Below, piece by piece: positions 32,044-39,167 of a stretch of 42,899 bases of DNA; position 1 is the stretch's first letter, and every line of letters begins with the position of its first letter. The notes below the pieces were generated by a model. The model did not search any database and was not told the DNA's origin. It saw nothing but the letters and a program-made list of their open reading frames with translations. The stretch is from Clostridia bacterium. GTDB taxonomy: Bacteria; Bacillota; Clostridia; Oscillospirales; CAG-272. Position numbers and translations under genes: made by a program. The stretch spans positions 1 through 42,899 of the forward strand of contig JAFTLE010000004.1 in NCBI GenBank assembly GCA_017452895.1. Reading direction: 5' to 3'.

Positions 32044-32849
32044 GGCGTCTCACCTCCTCCCAATCGCTCCTCCGCGATTTTGCAATACGCATCAACGGCT
32101 TCTATCAGAATCCACCGCCTATTGAGTTTGCGTGCAATCTTGGCAGTTGTTCCGCTACCACCAAAAGGATCCAGCACAATATCGCCTTCATCTGACCATG
32201 ATAAAATATGATCTTCTACGAGCTTTTCCGGGAATATCGCCGGGTGCTCATACGCGATAGAATCTCTTGTTGAAAAGCCTTTTCCGTTGACATATCTCCA
32301 CACGTTAGTTCGTACAGAAAAGTCTTTAACAATTTTCTTTCCTTTATTGGTGAGACTGCCATCCTGCTCGCGCCGAGTAACATCACCGTACGTAGAGTGT
32401 CCGGCCCATTTATTAGGACGATCTCTCAAAAGATGTATGGTTTTGGGCTTGCCTTTACTCAATACAAACATGTATTCGTATGCATTGAAATATCTATTAG
32501 GATGCGGCGGAGCGGTGCCTGCTTTTTCATATATGATGATATCATACATGTTGAATCCGACCTCTTGAAAATACAATGCCTGTCTAAAGCTGGTTAAACT
32601 TTTATTGCCTTTTTCAGTCTTATCGCCTATAACCCAAACAACGACTCCACCGGGCTTCATCACGCGGTACAATTCTTCTGCAACAATCTTAAATACATCA
32701 AAACTCCAGCCAGCGCAGTCTCCGTAAGCTCGCAAATCATCATAAGGCGGGCTTGTCACAACCAGATCCACTGAATCTTCGGGCAGTTGCTTCAAAAACT
32801 CATTGGAATATGCTTGAATTATTCTATTTGTATACTGTTCTATTCCCAT
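32040..32849 (-). CDS. DNA methyltransferase (beta class), second enzyme
   Basis: A 269-aa cytoplasmic methyltransferase. It has motif IV TSPPYDDLR (32-40), the LYRVMKPGGVVVWVIGD strand (60-76), HPAIFPEKLVEDHI (202-215) and motif I DPFGGSGTT (227-235). This order and the SPPY form indicate the beta class, which modifies N4 of cytosine or N6 of adenine. The region between residues 110 and 195 would hold target recognition. It overlaps the next methyltransferase by 4 bases and follows the HNH gene by 9 bases. Two separate methyltransferases beside one nuclease suggest a non-palindromic target with one enzyme per strand. Confidence 0.92.
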   Translation of the reverse strand: MGIEQYTNRIIQAYSNEFLKQLPEDSVDLVVTSPPYDDLRAYGDCAGWSFDVFKIVAEELYRVMKPGGVVVWVIGDKTEKGNKSLTSFRQALYFQEVGFNMYDIIIYEKAGTAPPHPNRYFNAYEYMFVLSKGKPKTIHLLRDRPNKWAGHSTYGDVTRREQDGSLTNKGKKIVKDFSVRTNVWRYVNGKGFSTRDSIAYEHPAIFPEKLVEDHILSWSDEGDIVLDPFGGSGTTAKIARKLNRRWILIEAVDAYCKIAEERLGGGETP

Positions 32850-32858
32850 GATTTCTCC

Positions 32859-35075
32859 TTATGCTGTAATGCTTTCATATTCTTCTTCGGTGATCGCGCT
32901 TTCGGCGAGTAGATATTCCAAATGATATGATCTGAGAATCATTTGCTGCTTTAGCGTGCGTAAACGTTCAACGAAACTGATATGAAGGTAATTATTATCG
33001 CTCAACCCAGCATAAGCCTGATGCTTTTCTTCAATCCTAAGAAAATGTATCTTTCTGTGACAATTCGGACACAGAGCAAACAAATTCAAATAATGATCAG
33101 GTCCGTTTGCAATATGGAAGGGTATTAAGTGATGGAATTCTACATATGGTTCGCCGGCAGTCGTGATAAAGGTTGACTCGCCACAACACTCGCATTTTAG
33201 CAAATCGTCTTCCAAAAAGCGTGCCATATAGTAAGATTTAAGCAAGCTAACCAAGGTAGTATTTCTTACTCGCACGCCCTCTTCAACTTCCGACGCTCTG
33301 CTTGAAATCTCCTCAAGTCTCACACGCAGGTCTTCCGCATCGACCTCGCGATAATTTGAAATTATCTGTGCATGACCCTCCGGAGCGGCTTCAACAAATT
33401 CGGAATAATCGTTATTCTTTAGTGCAGTGATGATTTTTCTGATTTGAGCGCGTTTGGCGGTATCGCTTCTATAACCGATAATTCTTAATAATGCTCCGTA
33501 TCTTTCATTCAAAGCAGGGAGCAGCGTCTCCACCAAATCCCTTATGCTACCTTCGAACAAATCAATATTGGAGCGGAATGCTGTTTCCGCAATAGCAACA
33601 CCAAACAGGATGAATTTATCTACACGAATATTGTAGAGATCCCAGCTGATTTTTACCCTGGGATTCATACCTGTGTTGAGATTAGTTATGGTGTCATTAT
33701 ATCGGCGGCGCAAATCGTTTTCACAATCCTCAAAAAGAGAATGATATCGAGATATTTTATAGGTCTCCAGACCAAAGTATATTTTGTAGAGCTTTTCTAA
33801 TTGCGTTTCATTTGTTATGGCGCAATTGCGCTGATAGTTAATCACGCCATAGCCATGCGTTGTTGCATCAATCGGTAAATCACTACGAACGCCAAGAAGA
33901 TATTTCAATAATTCTTTTCTACCATCTTCTTCCTGTTTATCACGTGTACGTCCAAAGCTGTCGACAAGTCTCTTTATATCGTTGAGATGTGACAAGACTT
34001 CTGCCTCGTGAGAAACCCAATCAGTTTCTGAATCGTAATGGCTTCTGCGTGAAACTATGTACTTATACTGATCTACGGTTAAGCCGTCGTTTCTCAGAAT
34101 ATGTCCGAGAATGTCAGTATAAGGGGTATAGCTTATTGCAAAATTGGAAGAATCGTTGCAGCACAATGTTACATTGTTAATATCTGCTGTTGCGGGCTGG
34201 GAGATCATTTTGATTTTCTGATGTTCCCAAATAGCCAGAAATTCTTGACTGTTTGCATTTAATGCGATTTCTCCAACAGGTGTTAAACTACTAAATTCAT
34301 CCGTGGTTCCTGCGGACCTAGAATGAAAATAGCCATAGTAATACAATATTTGACGTTCGTTTCTGATGAACGCAACCATGTCATTTTCAATGCTTCTATA
34401 TCTGAATCTATGATCTGTGTGACGAGAGATCATTTGTCTAACGCCTTCTTCTGTTAATCTCTCATTTGCCGCAACAGCAGTTATTTCTTCAATGGCGGCA
34501 TTGGAGATAATGTGTTTGACGGAATTGTCCGATAGCTCGCCGGTATCGTTTATTTGCTCGACACACACTTCTTCCACAGCTTTCATAATGGCAGAGCTTA
34601 TGTTAGCTTCAGAATAAACAAAAGTTGCAGACTCAACTACATCTTTAAGCTTTTTCTTGACACCGGATTGTCCGCCCGATCCCATCAAAAGTGTGAAATA
34701 CATCTTTTTCGCATTTTGATAATACGTGTTGCATTCCGCCTGGTTGTTGAACTCGGTTACTGCCGCAAAATTTGTAAAGGACTTGAACGCATCGGATTTG
34801 AAATTAATGGCGTCGTTCTCAGGATAAAAGAATGCCTCAGCTGCGGTCTGTACGGTTGGATCCAATGTAGCAATAAATGAATCAAACGCCTCGGTGACTT
34901 TTCGGATGTACTCACGAGTCATTAAATCGCTACTCAAAAAAACATAATAATACAGCACAAGAAACTTCTTGGTATACCAAAGTGTACCGCTGGTAGTTAC
35001 TTTGGTTAATTCCATCGATTTTGTGAGCGCATAATTACCCGGCAAAACGGAAGAATAGAAAGAATCATATGTCAT
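32859..35075 (-). CDS. HNH-nuclease protein, probable restriction endonuclease
   Basis: A 738-aa protein. Only the C-terminal part is recognisable: CECCGES, then EFHHLIPFHIANG with H648-H649, NLFALCPNCHRKIH, which together form an HNH treble-clef nuclease with two zinc Cys pairs (about 620-690). The first 600 residues are mostly helical and match nothing I know; they could bind DNA or form an oligomer. The gene lies between a controller-like regulator and two methyltransferases on the same strand, so cutting unmethylated DNA is the likely job. Base composition is AT-rich compared with the chromosome on the left, which suggests transfer. A defence nuclease that is not sequence-specific is an alternative. 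Confidence 0.75.
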   Translation of the reverse strand: MTYDSFYSSVLPGNYALTKSMELTKVTTSGTLWYTKKFLVLYYYVFLSSDLMTREYIRKVTEAFDSFIATLDPTVQTAAEAFFYPENDAINFKSDAFKSFTNFAAVTEFNNQAECNTYYQNAKKMYFTLLMGSGGQSGVKKKLKDVVESATFVYSEANISSAIMKAVEEVCVEQINDTGELSDNSVKHIISNAAIEEITAVAANERLTEEGVRQMISRHTDHRFRYRSIENDMVAFIRNERQILYYYGYFHSRSAGTTDEFSSLTPVGEIALNANSQEFLAIWEHQKIKMISQPATADINNVTLCCNDSSNFAISYTPYTDILGHILRNDGLTVDQYKYIVSRRSHYDSETDWVSHEAEVLSHLNDIKRLVDSFGRTRDKQEEDGRKELLKYLLGVRSDLPIDATTHGYGVINYQRNCAITNETQLEKLYKIYFGLETYKISRYHSLFEDCENDLRRRYNDTITNLNTGMNPRVKISWDLYNIRVDKFILFGVAIAETAFRSNIDLFEGSIRDLVETLLPALNERYGALLRIIGYRSDTAKRAQIRKIITALKNNDYSEFVEAAPEGHAQIISNYREVDAEDLRVRLEEISSRASEVEEGVRVRNTTLVSLLKSYYMARFLEDDLLKCECCGESTFITTAGEPYVEFHHLIPFHIANGPDHYLNLFALCPNCHRKIHFLRIEEKHQAYAGLSDNNYLHISFVERLRTLKQQMILRSYHLEYLLAESAITEEEYESITA

Positions 35076-35099
35076 ATGAATTTACCTCCTAATAGTTTA

Positions 35100-35435
35100 T
35101 CACTGTAACATTTGGCATAGTGCAAAGCGAATTTTCGTTAGTTCTGTGGGATGCTCAGATATGAGCTTCGCAATGTCTGCAGGTATTTCATTCCTGCCTG
35201 CCGCAGCCAGATCATAGAATCTACTTCTGCGTTCCGCATCCGCTCCTGTTTTGTCATCAAGAACAGACAGCATTCTGTCTTGAAGCTCGATCGGAGGAGG
35301 AGTAGCTGTAAGGAGATCGTAGAAATATGGTTTCTTAATTCCTACCGCATTATAGAATTCTTCTTGTGACATAGCAGCTTTTTTGATCTGTTCTACCAGA
35401 TAATCACCAAACGCTGTTTTTTGCCTTTTTTTCAA
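35100..35435 (-). CDS. Small helix-turn-helix regulator, controller-like
   Basis: A 111-aa protein. Residues about 8-55 can form a Cro/CI-like helix-turn-helix (LVEQIKKAAMSQEEFYNAVGIKKPYFYDLLT), less typical than in the other XRE genes here; the remainder is helical. It is first in the restriction operon, 24 bases before the HNH gene. The promoter carries three AGTATGT half-sites over the -10, as in C-protein-controlled restriction systems, so delayed, self-regulated expression of the nuclease is a reasonable inference. The start is a TTG at 35435, with GGAGG 9 bases upstream; no better start exists. Confidence 0.7.
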   Translation of the reverse strand: MKKRQKTAFGDYLVEQIKKAAMSQEEFYNAVGIKKPYFYDLLTATPPPIELQDRMLSVLDDKTGADAERRSRFYDLAAAGRNEIPADIAKLISEHPTELTKIRFALCQMLQ

Positions 35436-35452
35436 GCGGATCTACCTCCGTA

Positions 35453-35481
35453 TAGTATGTATGTTTACATACTAACATACT
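35453..35481. promoter_or_regulatory. Operator candidate of the restriction operon (three half-sites)
   Basis: TAGTATGT (35453-35460) and ACATACTA (35467-35474) form a perfect inverted repeat with a 6-base spacer; a third half-site ACATACT is at 35475-35481. An inner palindrome GTATGT-TT-ACATAC is at 35459-35472. Confidence 0.7.
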
Positions 35482-35497
35482 TTTCGGATTTCGTCAA
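35469..35497 (-). promoter_or_regulatory. Promoter of the restriction-modification operon
   Basis: -35 TTGACG (35497-35492), 17-base spacer, -10 TAGTAT (35474-35469) preceded by TGT, on the minus strand. The -10 lies inside the operator repeats, so a bound regulator would block or tune it. Confidence 0.7.
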
Positions 35498-35859
35498 GGG
35501 GATTGAGTAAATTTGTATTGATTTAATGCAAAAAAGACCCGCCGCGTCAAGTTTTCACTTGATCGTGACTGGTCTTTTCGGTTTTTGCCACTCGAAGGTG
35601 CCGCACAAATTATTGTTACGGTTTAATCACTGGGGCGCCCCTCGTTCGGGACGGTTTTTCGTGATGTTACAATTTTTTGTTGGATGGAGGTGAAAAGCAG
35701 GAAACAGCCTTATAGATAGGAAGAAGTGGGTAGAATGTACCCACTTTTTAGGTGCTTTCTACCCACTCTTTTCGGCGGAGAAGGAGCGTTGTCTCTCTTT
35801 TACAAAACAGTATCTTTTTTCATTCGTTGCTGCTCGACCATGTAGAAAGCAACGAAATA
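35498..35859. other. Non-coding stretch with hairpins
   Basis: No supported gene. It holds a long interrupted stem AAAAGACC/GGTCTTTT (35532-35578) with inner TCAAG/CTTGA, a GGGGCGCCCC palindrome near 35630, a GGATGGAGGTG stretch that resembles a ribosome binding site without a following gene (only an 11-codon frame at 35685), and the hairpin listed next. It may be a remnant or carry a small RNA. Confidence 0.4.
35724..35749 (+). terminator. Terminator-like hairpin
   Basis: AAGTGGGTA (35724-35732) pairs with TACCCACTT (35738-35746), followed by TTT. The TACCCACT part is repeated 20 bases later. No gene precedes it on the plus strand, so it would end a small RNA if transcribed. Confidence 0.55.
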
Positions 35860-36102
35860 TCATTTGGTAATCAATTCTCCGGCGGCAATTCCTGTGCCGT
35901 CGCTCAGTTTATCCAATACATCAAGAGAGGCGTTGGCTCTACCGGTTTCAATTCTGGAAAGGTACTTCACATCGATTTCACAACCCAAGGCAAGATGTTC
36001 TCTTGAAATGTTCAGCCTTTTTCGATAATCGATCAAATTTTTTGATAAGTATAATCTTGACCGTTTTTCTGTCTGAATCCTCAATTTTGATTCCCTGTAC
36101 AT
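35860..36102 (-). CDS. XRE-family regulator (module B)
   Basis: An 80-aa protein from the ATG at 36102; an alternative ATG at 36141 would give 93 aa, and neither has a perfect binding site (GGGTGG versus GGGGA). Residues about 20-75 are a clear helix-turn-helix (LIDYRKRLNISREHLALGCEIDVKYLSRIETGRANASLDVLDKLSD), so it is a minimal DNA-binding repressor. It is divergent from the small YGI-motif gene at 36248, with an 18-base perfect palindrome between them. The arrangement repeats that of module A at 29413-30292. No minus-strand promoter was found with confidence. Confidence 0.8.
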   Translation of the reverse strand: MYRESKLRIQTEKRSRLYLSKNLIDYRKRLNISREHLALGCEIDVKYLSRIETGRANASLDVLDKLSDGTGIAAGELITK

Positions 36103-36171
36103 TGTGTGTTCCACCCCGGATTTGTTCTCCACGCTTCTCATCAGATCCCCGATCCGCAAAAAATGTACCAA

Positions 36172-36189
36172 AAGGGTCAATTGACCCTT
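36172..36189. promoter_or_regulatory. Perfect 18-bp palindrome between the module B genes
   Basis: AAGGGTCAATTGACCCTT reads the same on both strands and ends inside the -35 of the rightward promoter. Candidate operator of the module B XRE protein. Confidence 0.7.
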
Positions 36190-36216
36190 GGCGTTTACCG
36201 TCAAAGAATGTATAAT
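36188..36216 (+). promoter_or_regulatory. Promoter of the module B small protein
   Basis: -35 TTGGCG (36188-36193), 17-base spacer, -10 TATAAT (36211-36216). The first two bases of the -35 are the last of the palindrome. Confidence 0.7.
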
Positions 36217-36247
36217 GATGCCAAGCTCAAGAAAGGAATGTCATAAA

Positions 36248-36511
36248 ATGGATACTATCGCACCATTAAAAACATCAAAAGCTTCTCCCTGCGACCTCTT
36301 GTCCGAATACAAGATCACGGTCATTACAAGAACCGATTCGCAAGAAACCTACGGCATTGTCGCGCCATACGACGACAATTGTGAGGAGCTATATGTACGG
36401 GAAATCGGCACCGACAAAGAGATGGCCCTCTCTATCGTTGCGACATTAAATCATTATAGAGTTCCTTATGTACATTTTCTCGACGTAATCTGTGATCTGA
36501 TGCATGAGTAG
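36248..36511 (+). CDS. Small YGI-motif protein (module B; resembles DUF6514)
   Basis: An 87-aa soluble protein. After a short variable N-terminus it reads SEYKITVITRTDSQETYGIV, then a helical end YRVPYVHFLDVICDLMHE. Compared with the 76-aa protein at 30062-30292 it keeps SEY, TD, YGI, an LN/CN position and P-x-H-x-x-DV-x-x-D at matching distances, so the two are probably distant paralogues. Function is unknown. The chosen start is the ATG at 36248 behind GAAAGGAATG; upstream in-frame codons lie in or before the -10 box. It is divergent from an XRE gene, as in module A. Confidence 0.78.
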   Translation: MDTIAPLKTSKASPCDLLSEYKITVITRTDSQETYGIVAPYDDNCEELYVREIGTDKEMALSIVATLNHYRVPYVHFLDVICDLMHE

Positions 36512-36600
36512 TGTTAAATTTTTTGGGAATCAGCCAACCGTCTGTCATGACTTTTCTTTCAATATTTTTTGTTGAATTTGAGATGTTTTTTTGTTCAAGC

Positions 36601-37026
36601 TTATCGACAGGTTTTGTGGTATTCAACGGTTTCCCATTCGCCAATACCGTTGGTATAAGCAACGACGGTCAGAACTGCCTTATACTGAACGCCCGTTTCC
36701 CCAATGAACTCTACGACAAGGCCCAAGGTTCCTACCGTTTTACTGCCCTCATCGTGTCCCACGTATTCCCACGTGGAGCCCGTCCACTTGTAAATGTACA
36801 GATGTCCCTCGATGTGCGATGCAGTCGAGTGCTTTCTGGCACAACCGGCGGCACTGCCCTCATTGCCGACAAAGACCATATCAACATCCATCGTCGCAAT
36901 GCTGGTCCATTGAGGCTGCACCGTACTCTCCTCTTTTTGTGCGGCAAAGACAGGCAATGTCGGCAAACCAAGCATAATCAGTGCAAGAGACAGTGATACA
37001 ATTGCTTTGGTCAAATGTTTACGCAT
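36601..37026 (-). CDS. Small secreted protein
   Basis: A 141-aa protein. It has a Sec signal peptide (MRKHLTKAIVSLSLALIMLG, cleavage likely after PVFA near residue 28). The mature part is probably beta-rich, with two cysteines (in SAAGCARKHS and at the C-terminal KTCR) that may bridge, and a YIYKWTGSTWEYVG segment followed by GVQYKAVLTVVAYTNG. Similar small secreted proteins occur in Clostridia without known role. Two adjacent ATG codons compete; 37026 has the better 7-base distance from GGAGG (37029 has 4). It lies downstream of the anti-sigma gene on the same strand but behind a terminator, so separate transcription is likely; no good sigma-A promoter was seen. Confidence 0.75.
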   Translation of the reverse strand: MRKHLTKAIVSLSLALIMLGLPTLPVFAAQKEESTVQPQWTSIATMDVDMVFVGNEGSAAGCARKHSTASHIEGHLYIYKWTGSTWEYVGHDEGSKTVGTLGLVVEFIGETGVQYKAVLTVVAYTNGIGEWETVEYHKTCR

Positions 37027-37076
37027 CATATTACCTCCAACGTCATACAACGTCGGCTGTTCCCATTCTCTTTAAC

Positions 37077-37120
37077 AAAAAAATCCCAAAAACGTGACAA
37101 CATTTTTGAGATTTTTTATT
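37077..37120 (-). terminator. Terminator of the sigma/anti-sigma operon
   Basis: AAATCCCAAAAACG pairs, with mismatches, with CATTTTTGAGATTT; on the minus strand the hairpin starts shortly after the anti-sigma stop and ends in TTTTTTTGTT. Confidence 0.65.
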
Positions 37121-37125
37121 TTTCC

Positions 37126-37863
37126 TTATTGAACGCTGCTAGCGTATTGAATCAGCGCCTCTATGCTGAGTGTATTCGACCATATCTGATAGGCATACTC
37201 TTTGTCATTCCACAGAATGCAGGTCGCGTTTTTGTTTTTATATTCAACCAACGTTGCCGGATTGCCGTTGATTTCCATATCGGTTATCTTCATCTCCTCG
37301 TTATCCACGTACTTATCGGCAGGCTCTAACACAAATTGCGTGAACGAGAACAAATATTCTTCTCCGATATAATAATCCAGTGTAACTTTGGCATTTGTAT
37401 TCACAACCGTATCTTCCCAGACATCCTCCGGCAGATTGGACGGCTTGCGTGTTTGCTCAATATAGGTCGGCGCGACAATCTCTTTTTCAAGCGTTTCATC
37501 GGCGGGACTCTCTGCCTCCTCCCCCGCCGGAGATTCGTACGACACAGAAAAGTATTCGTCATACCAACCGATAATGGCATTGTAGATTGCCTCGCGGATC
37601 GCCGGCACACAGCCGACCATTGCGGCAAGCATCGTGATGCTGATTACGATCGCCAAAACCAGGCGGAAGGTTTTGCCGCGAGTCATCCTCTCTCTCGGCG
37701 CGTTCTTGTATTTACGAATTGCCTTGCTTCTCTTTTTGTAATACGAGGGATCAAAGCTTACGTCCGATATGTCCAATTCATACATTGCCTTCGCATCGTC
37801 CTCAGCCGACTTCATGGCTGCCAATGCAATCAAATGATCGAATTTATCGAGATGATTCTGCAT
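37126..37863 (-). CDS. Membrane-bound anti-sigma factor with extracytoplasmic DUF4367-like domain
   Basis: A 245-aa protein with one membrane segment (about 64-86, TFRLVLAIVISITMLAAMVG). The first 60 residues are cytoplasmic and charged and should hold the sigma factor. The outside part (about 95-245) contains DYYIGEEYLFSFTQF, EINGNPATLVEYKNKNATC and a final strand-helix that fit DUF4367-type sensor domains found in clostridial anti-sigma factors. The start at 37863 has GGGAGGG upstream and overlaps the sigma gene by 20 bases, which keeps the two proteins in balance. An outside signal would release the sigma factor, perhaps by proteolysis; the signal is unknown. Confidence 0.83.
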   Translation of the reverse strand: MQNHLDKFDHLIALAAMKSAEDDAKAMYELDISDVSFDPSYYKKRSKAIRKYKNAPRERMTRGKTFRLVLAIVISITMLAAMVGCVPAIREAIYNAIIGWYDEYFSVSYESPAGEEAESPADETLEKEIVAPTYIEQTRKPSNLPEDVWEDTVVNTNAKVTLDYYIGEEYLFSFTQFVLEPADKYVDNEEMKITDMEINGNPATLVEYKNKNATCILWNDKEYAYQIWSNTLSIEALIQYASSVQ

Positions 37864-38434
37864 AAAGATTGTTCCCTCCCATCTCCCAAAGCTGCTTTTT
37901 CGCCCTTGCATATCGCTGTCTTGCCAATTCTTCGGAAATATTCATCATTTTTGCAATGGCCTTGTAATCAAATCCAAGGCTTTTGAGTAAAACCACATCG
38001 CGGTATTTGTCATCCAAACGATTGATCAATTCGTGAAGATATTCGCAATTCTGCTGACTTACATAAATTTTATCCACGCTTGATTCGTAATCGGGAAGCT
38101 CGATTTCCTCATATTTTTCTTCCTCATAATTGTAATGAACCAGCGATTGCTCGTATTGATTCTTGCGACGCTTCACGCGCAACGCATTCAAGGCACAATT
38201 TCGGCATACCACCGTGATGAGTCGGTCAATATACCCCATGTCCTGTGCCGTTTTAAATTTTTCTATGCTATCTATCACCAATGCAATGGTATCGTGCACG
38301 CAATCCTGTGCATCTCGATGATCCTGTAAGTATTTCATGGATATTATGTAAAGTTGTTTTTCATATTTTACGTATATCGTCTCCACGAACGCACGCTCGT
38401 CATCATTTAAAATATTCAAAATTATCGGTAACAT
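37844..38434 (-). CDS. ECF-type RNA polymerase sigma factor
   Basis: A 196-aa sigma-70-family protein. Region 2 covers residues about 10-80 (FVETIYVKYEKQLYIISMKYLQDHRDAQDCVHDTIALVI), and region 4 about 130-185 (LINRLDDKYRDVVLLKSLGFDYKAIAKMMNISEELARQRYARAKKQL). Regions 1.1 and 3 are missing, as in ECF sigmas. It directs RNA polymerase to a set of genes when the neighbouring anti-sigma lets go. The start at 38434 has AAAGGAGG 8 bases upstream; an in-frame extension to 38506 runs over the promoter. The gene itself has a consensus sigma-A promoter. Confidence 0.9.
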   Translation of the reverse strand: MLPIILNILNDDERAFVETIYVKYEKQLYIISMKYLQDHRDAQDCVHDTIALVIDSIEKFKTAQDMGYIDRLITVVCRNCALNALRVKRRKNQYEQSLVHYNYEEEKYEEIELPDYESSVDKIYVSQQNCEYLHELINRLDDKYRDVVLLKSLGFDYKAIAKMMNISEELARQRYARAKKQLWEMGGNNLYAESSR

Positions 38435-38456
38435 TTTGACGCCTCCTTTAACTTTT

Positions 38457-38485
38457 ATTATATCATCGATATAGAAAACTGTCAA
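38457..38485 (-). promoter_or_regulatory. Consensus promoter of the sigma/anti-sigma operon
   Basis: TTGACA (38485-38480), 17-base spacer, TATAAT (38462-38457) on the minus strand. Confidence 0.88.
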
Positions 38486-38532
38486 TCCAAAATCTATCTC
38501 TTTCATCGATCACAAATACCACAAATAAAGTC

Positions 38533-38568
38533 AAAAGCCACCAAGGAGATTTCTCCTCGGTGGCTTTT
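38533..38568. terminator. Terminator hairpin at the end of the phage-like operon side
   Basis: AAAAGCCACC (38533-38542) pairs with GGTGGCTTTT (38559-38568), with an inner GGAG/CTCC. It could stop leftward transcripts from 38933 onward before they reach the sigma gene. Confidence 0.7.
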
Positions 38569-38582
38569 TGTATACAAAAGAA

Positions 38583-38896
38583 CAAGTCCACAACATTACT
38601 GCTGTGGACTTGGATGTGTAAGGCGACAAAAAGATATTTTTGCCACTTTTTATCTGGGTTTGAACTCTCCACATTTATTCTATAATGAATTGCTTTTCGA
38701 CCATAAGGTGAAAAGCTACATTAGTACCTATTCACTATTACTTATTACTTCCGCCAAAAATCGACAAGGATTTAGTGAAAAGTGAAGAGTGAAGGGGTAC
38801 TAAGTAAAAATCGACAAGCTTCTGTTGAAACTTGTCGATTTTTGTGAAGGGCGGATAAAAAAATGTTTTCGCCTTTTTTGTTTAGGTTTGAACAGC
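38583..38896. repeat. Cluster of hairpins and short repeats in non-coding DNA
   Basis: No gene is supported from 38507 to 38932. The stretch holds a stem CAAGTCCACA/TGTGGACTTG (38583-38612); an imperfect long inverted repeat with ends TTAGTACC (38721-38728) and GGTACTAA (38796-38803) and TGAA/TTCA-rich arms; AAAAATCGACAAG at 38756-38768 and 38806-38818 plus its inverse at 38831-38843, the last two forming a 13-base stem; and two related stretches (about 38622-38668 and 38848-38894) that each pair GGCG with CGCC or GCC around an A/T-run and end in GGTTTGAAC. It resembles a small mobile repeat or an old integration site. Confidence 0.55.
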
Positions 38897-38932
38897 CGCG
38901 ATATTAAACACTTTTACTAAAGCAACTCCACT

Positions 38933-39157
38933 TTATCCTTTGGGCGGATAGGGATCGTTGCCATAGGAGTTCTTTTCACGAATTTTCCCATTAGTCCTAT
39001 GAATAACCAATTCAGACTTGTTATTAACAGCAATATTTTTTGCTATATATATTGCTTCCGCCTGTGTTGTTGTTCTTGCTGTTGCTTTGCTATTGCCAGC
39101 GCCTTTAACTTGCCATCCACCTTTAGGATGTGGAGTTACGTGTTGACTTTTTCCCAT
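38933..39157 (-). CDS. Small DUF2188-like protein
   Basis: A 74-aa basic protein. It reads SQHVTPHPKGGWQVKGAGNSKATARTTTQAEAIYIAKNIA, which fits the DUF2188 pattern (HV-x-P-x-x-x-GW-x-V, then AT-x-x-x-TQ-x-EA). Members are short and of unknown role, often in phages and accessory islands. The C-terminus (GKIREKNSYGNDPYPPKG) is also typical. TTAGGAGAT precedes the ATG. It is the last gene of the leftward phage-like operon, 10 bases after the previous gene, and is AT-rich, so it looks like recently added cargo. Confidence 0.75.
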   Translation of the reverse strand: MGKSQHVTPHPKGGWQVKGAGNSKATARTTTQAEAIYIAKNIAVNNKSELVIHRTNGKIREKNSYGNDPYPPKG

Positions 39158-39167
39158 ATTTAATCTC

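Noticed and set aside
35752..36006. Plus-strand frame across the hairpin region and module B XRE gene
   Set aside because: It starts inside a terminator-like hairpin and is antisense to a clear helix-turn-helix gene.
36432..36662. Minus-strand frame overlapping the end of the module B small protein
   Set aside because: No ribosome binding site; it overlaps two better supported genes on opposite sides.
37039..37063. GGAACA...CGTT on the minus strand, resembling an ECF-sigma promoter before the small secreted protein gene
   Set aside because: The spacing fits, but transcription would begin at about 37032, at or after the GGAGG ribosome binding site (37034-37038), leaving no usable leader.
38463..38672. 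Minus-strand frame through the repeats upstream of the sigma gene
   Set aside because: It runs through a terminator hairpin and repeat DNA and over the sigma promoter; it is better explained as repeat sequence.
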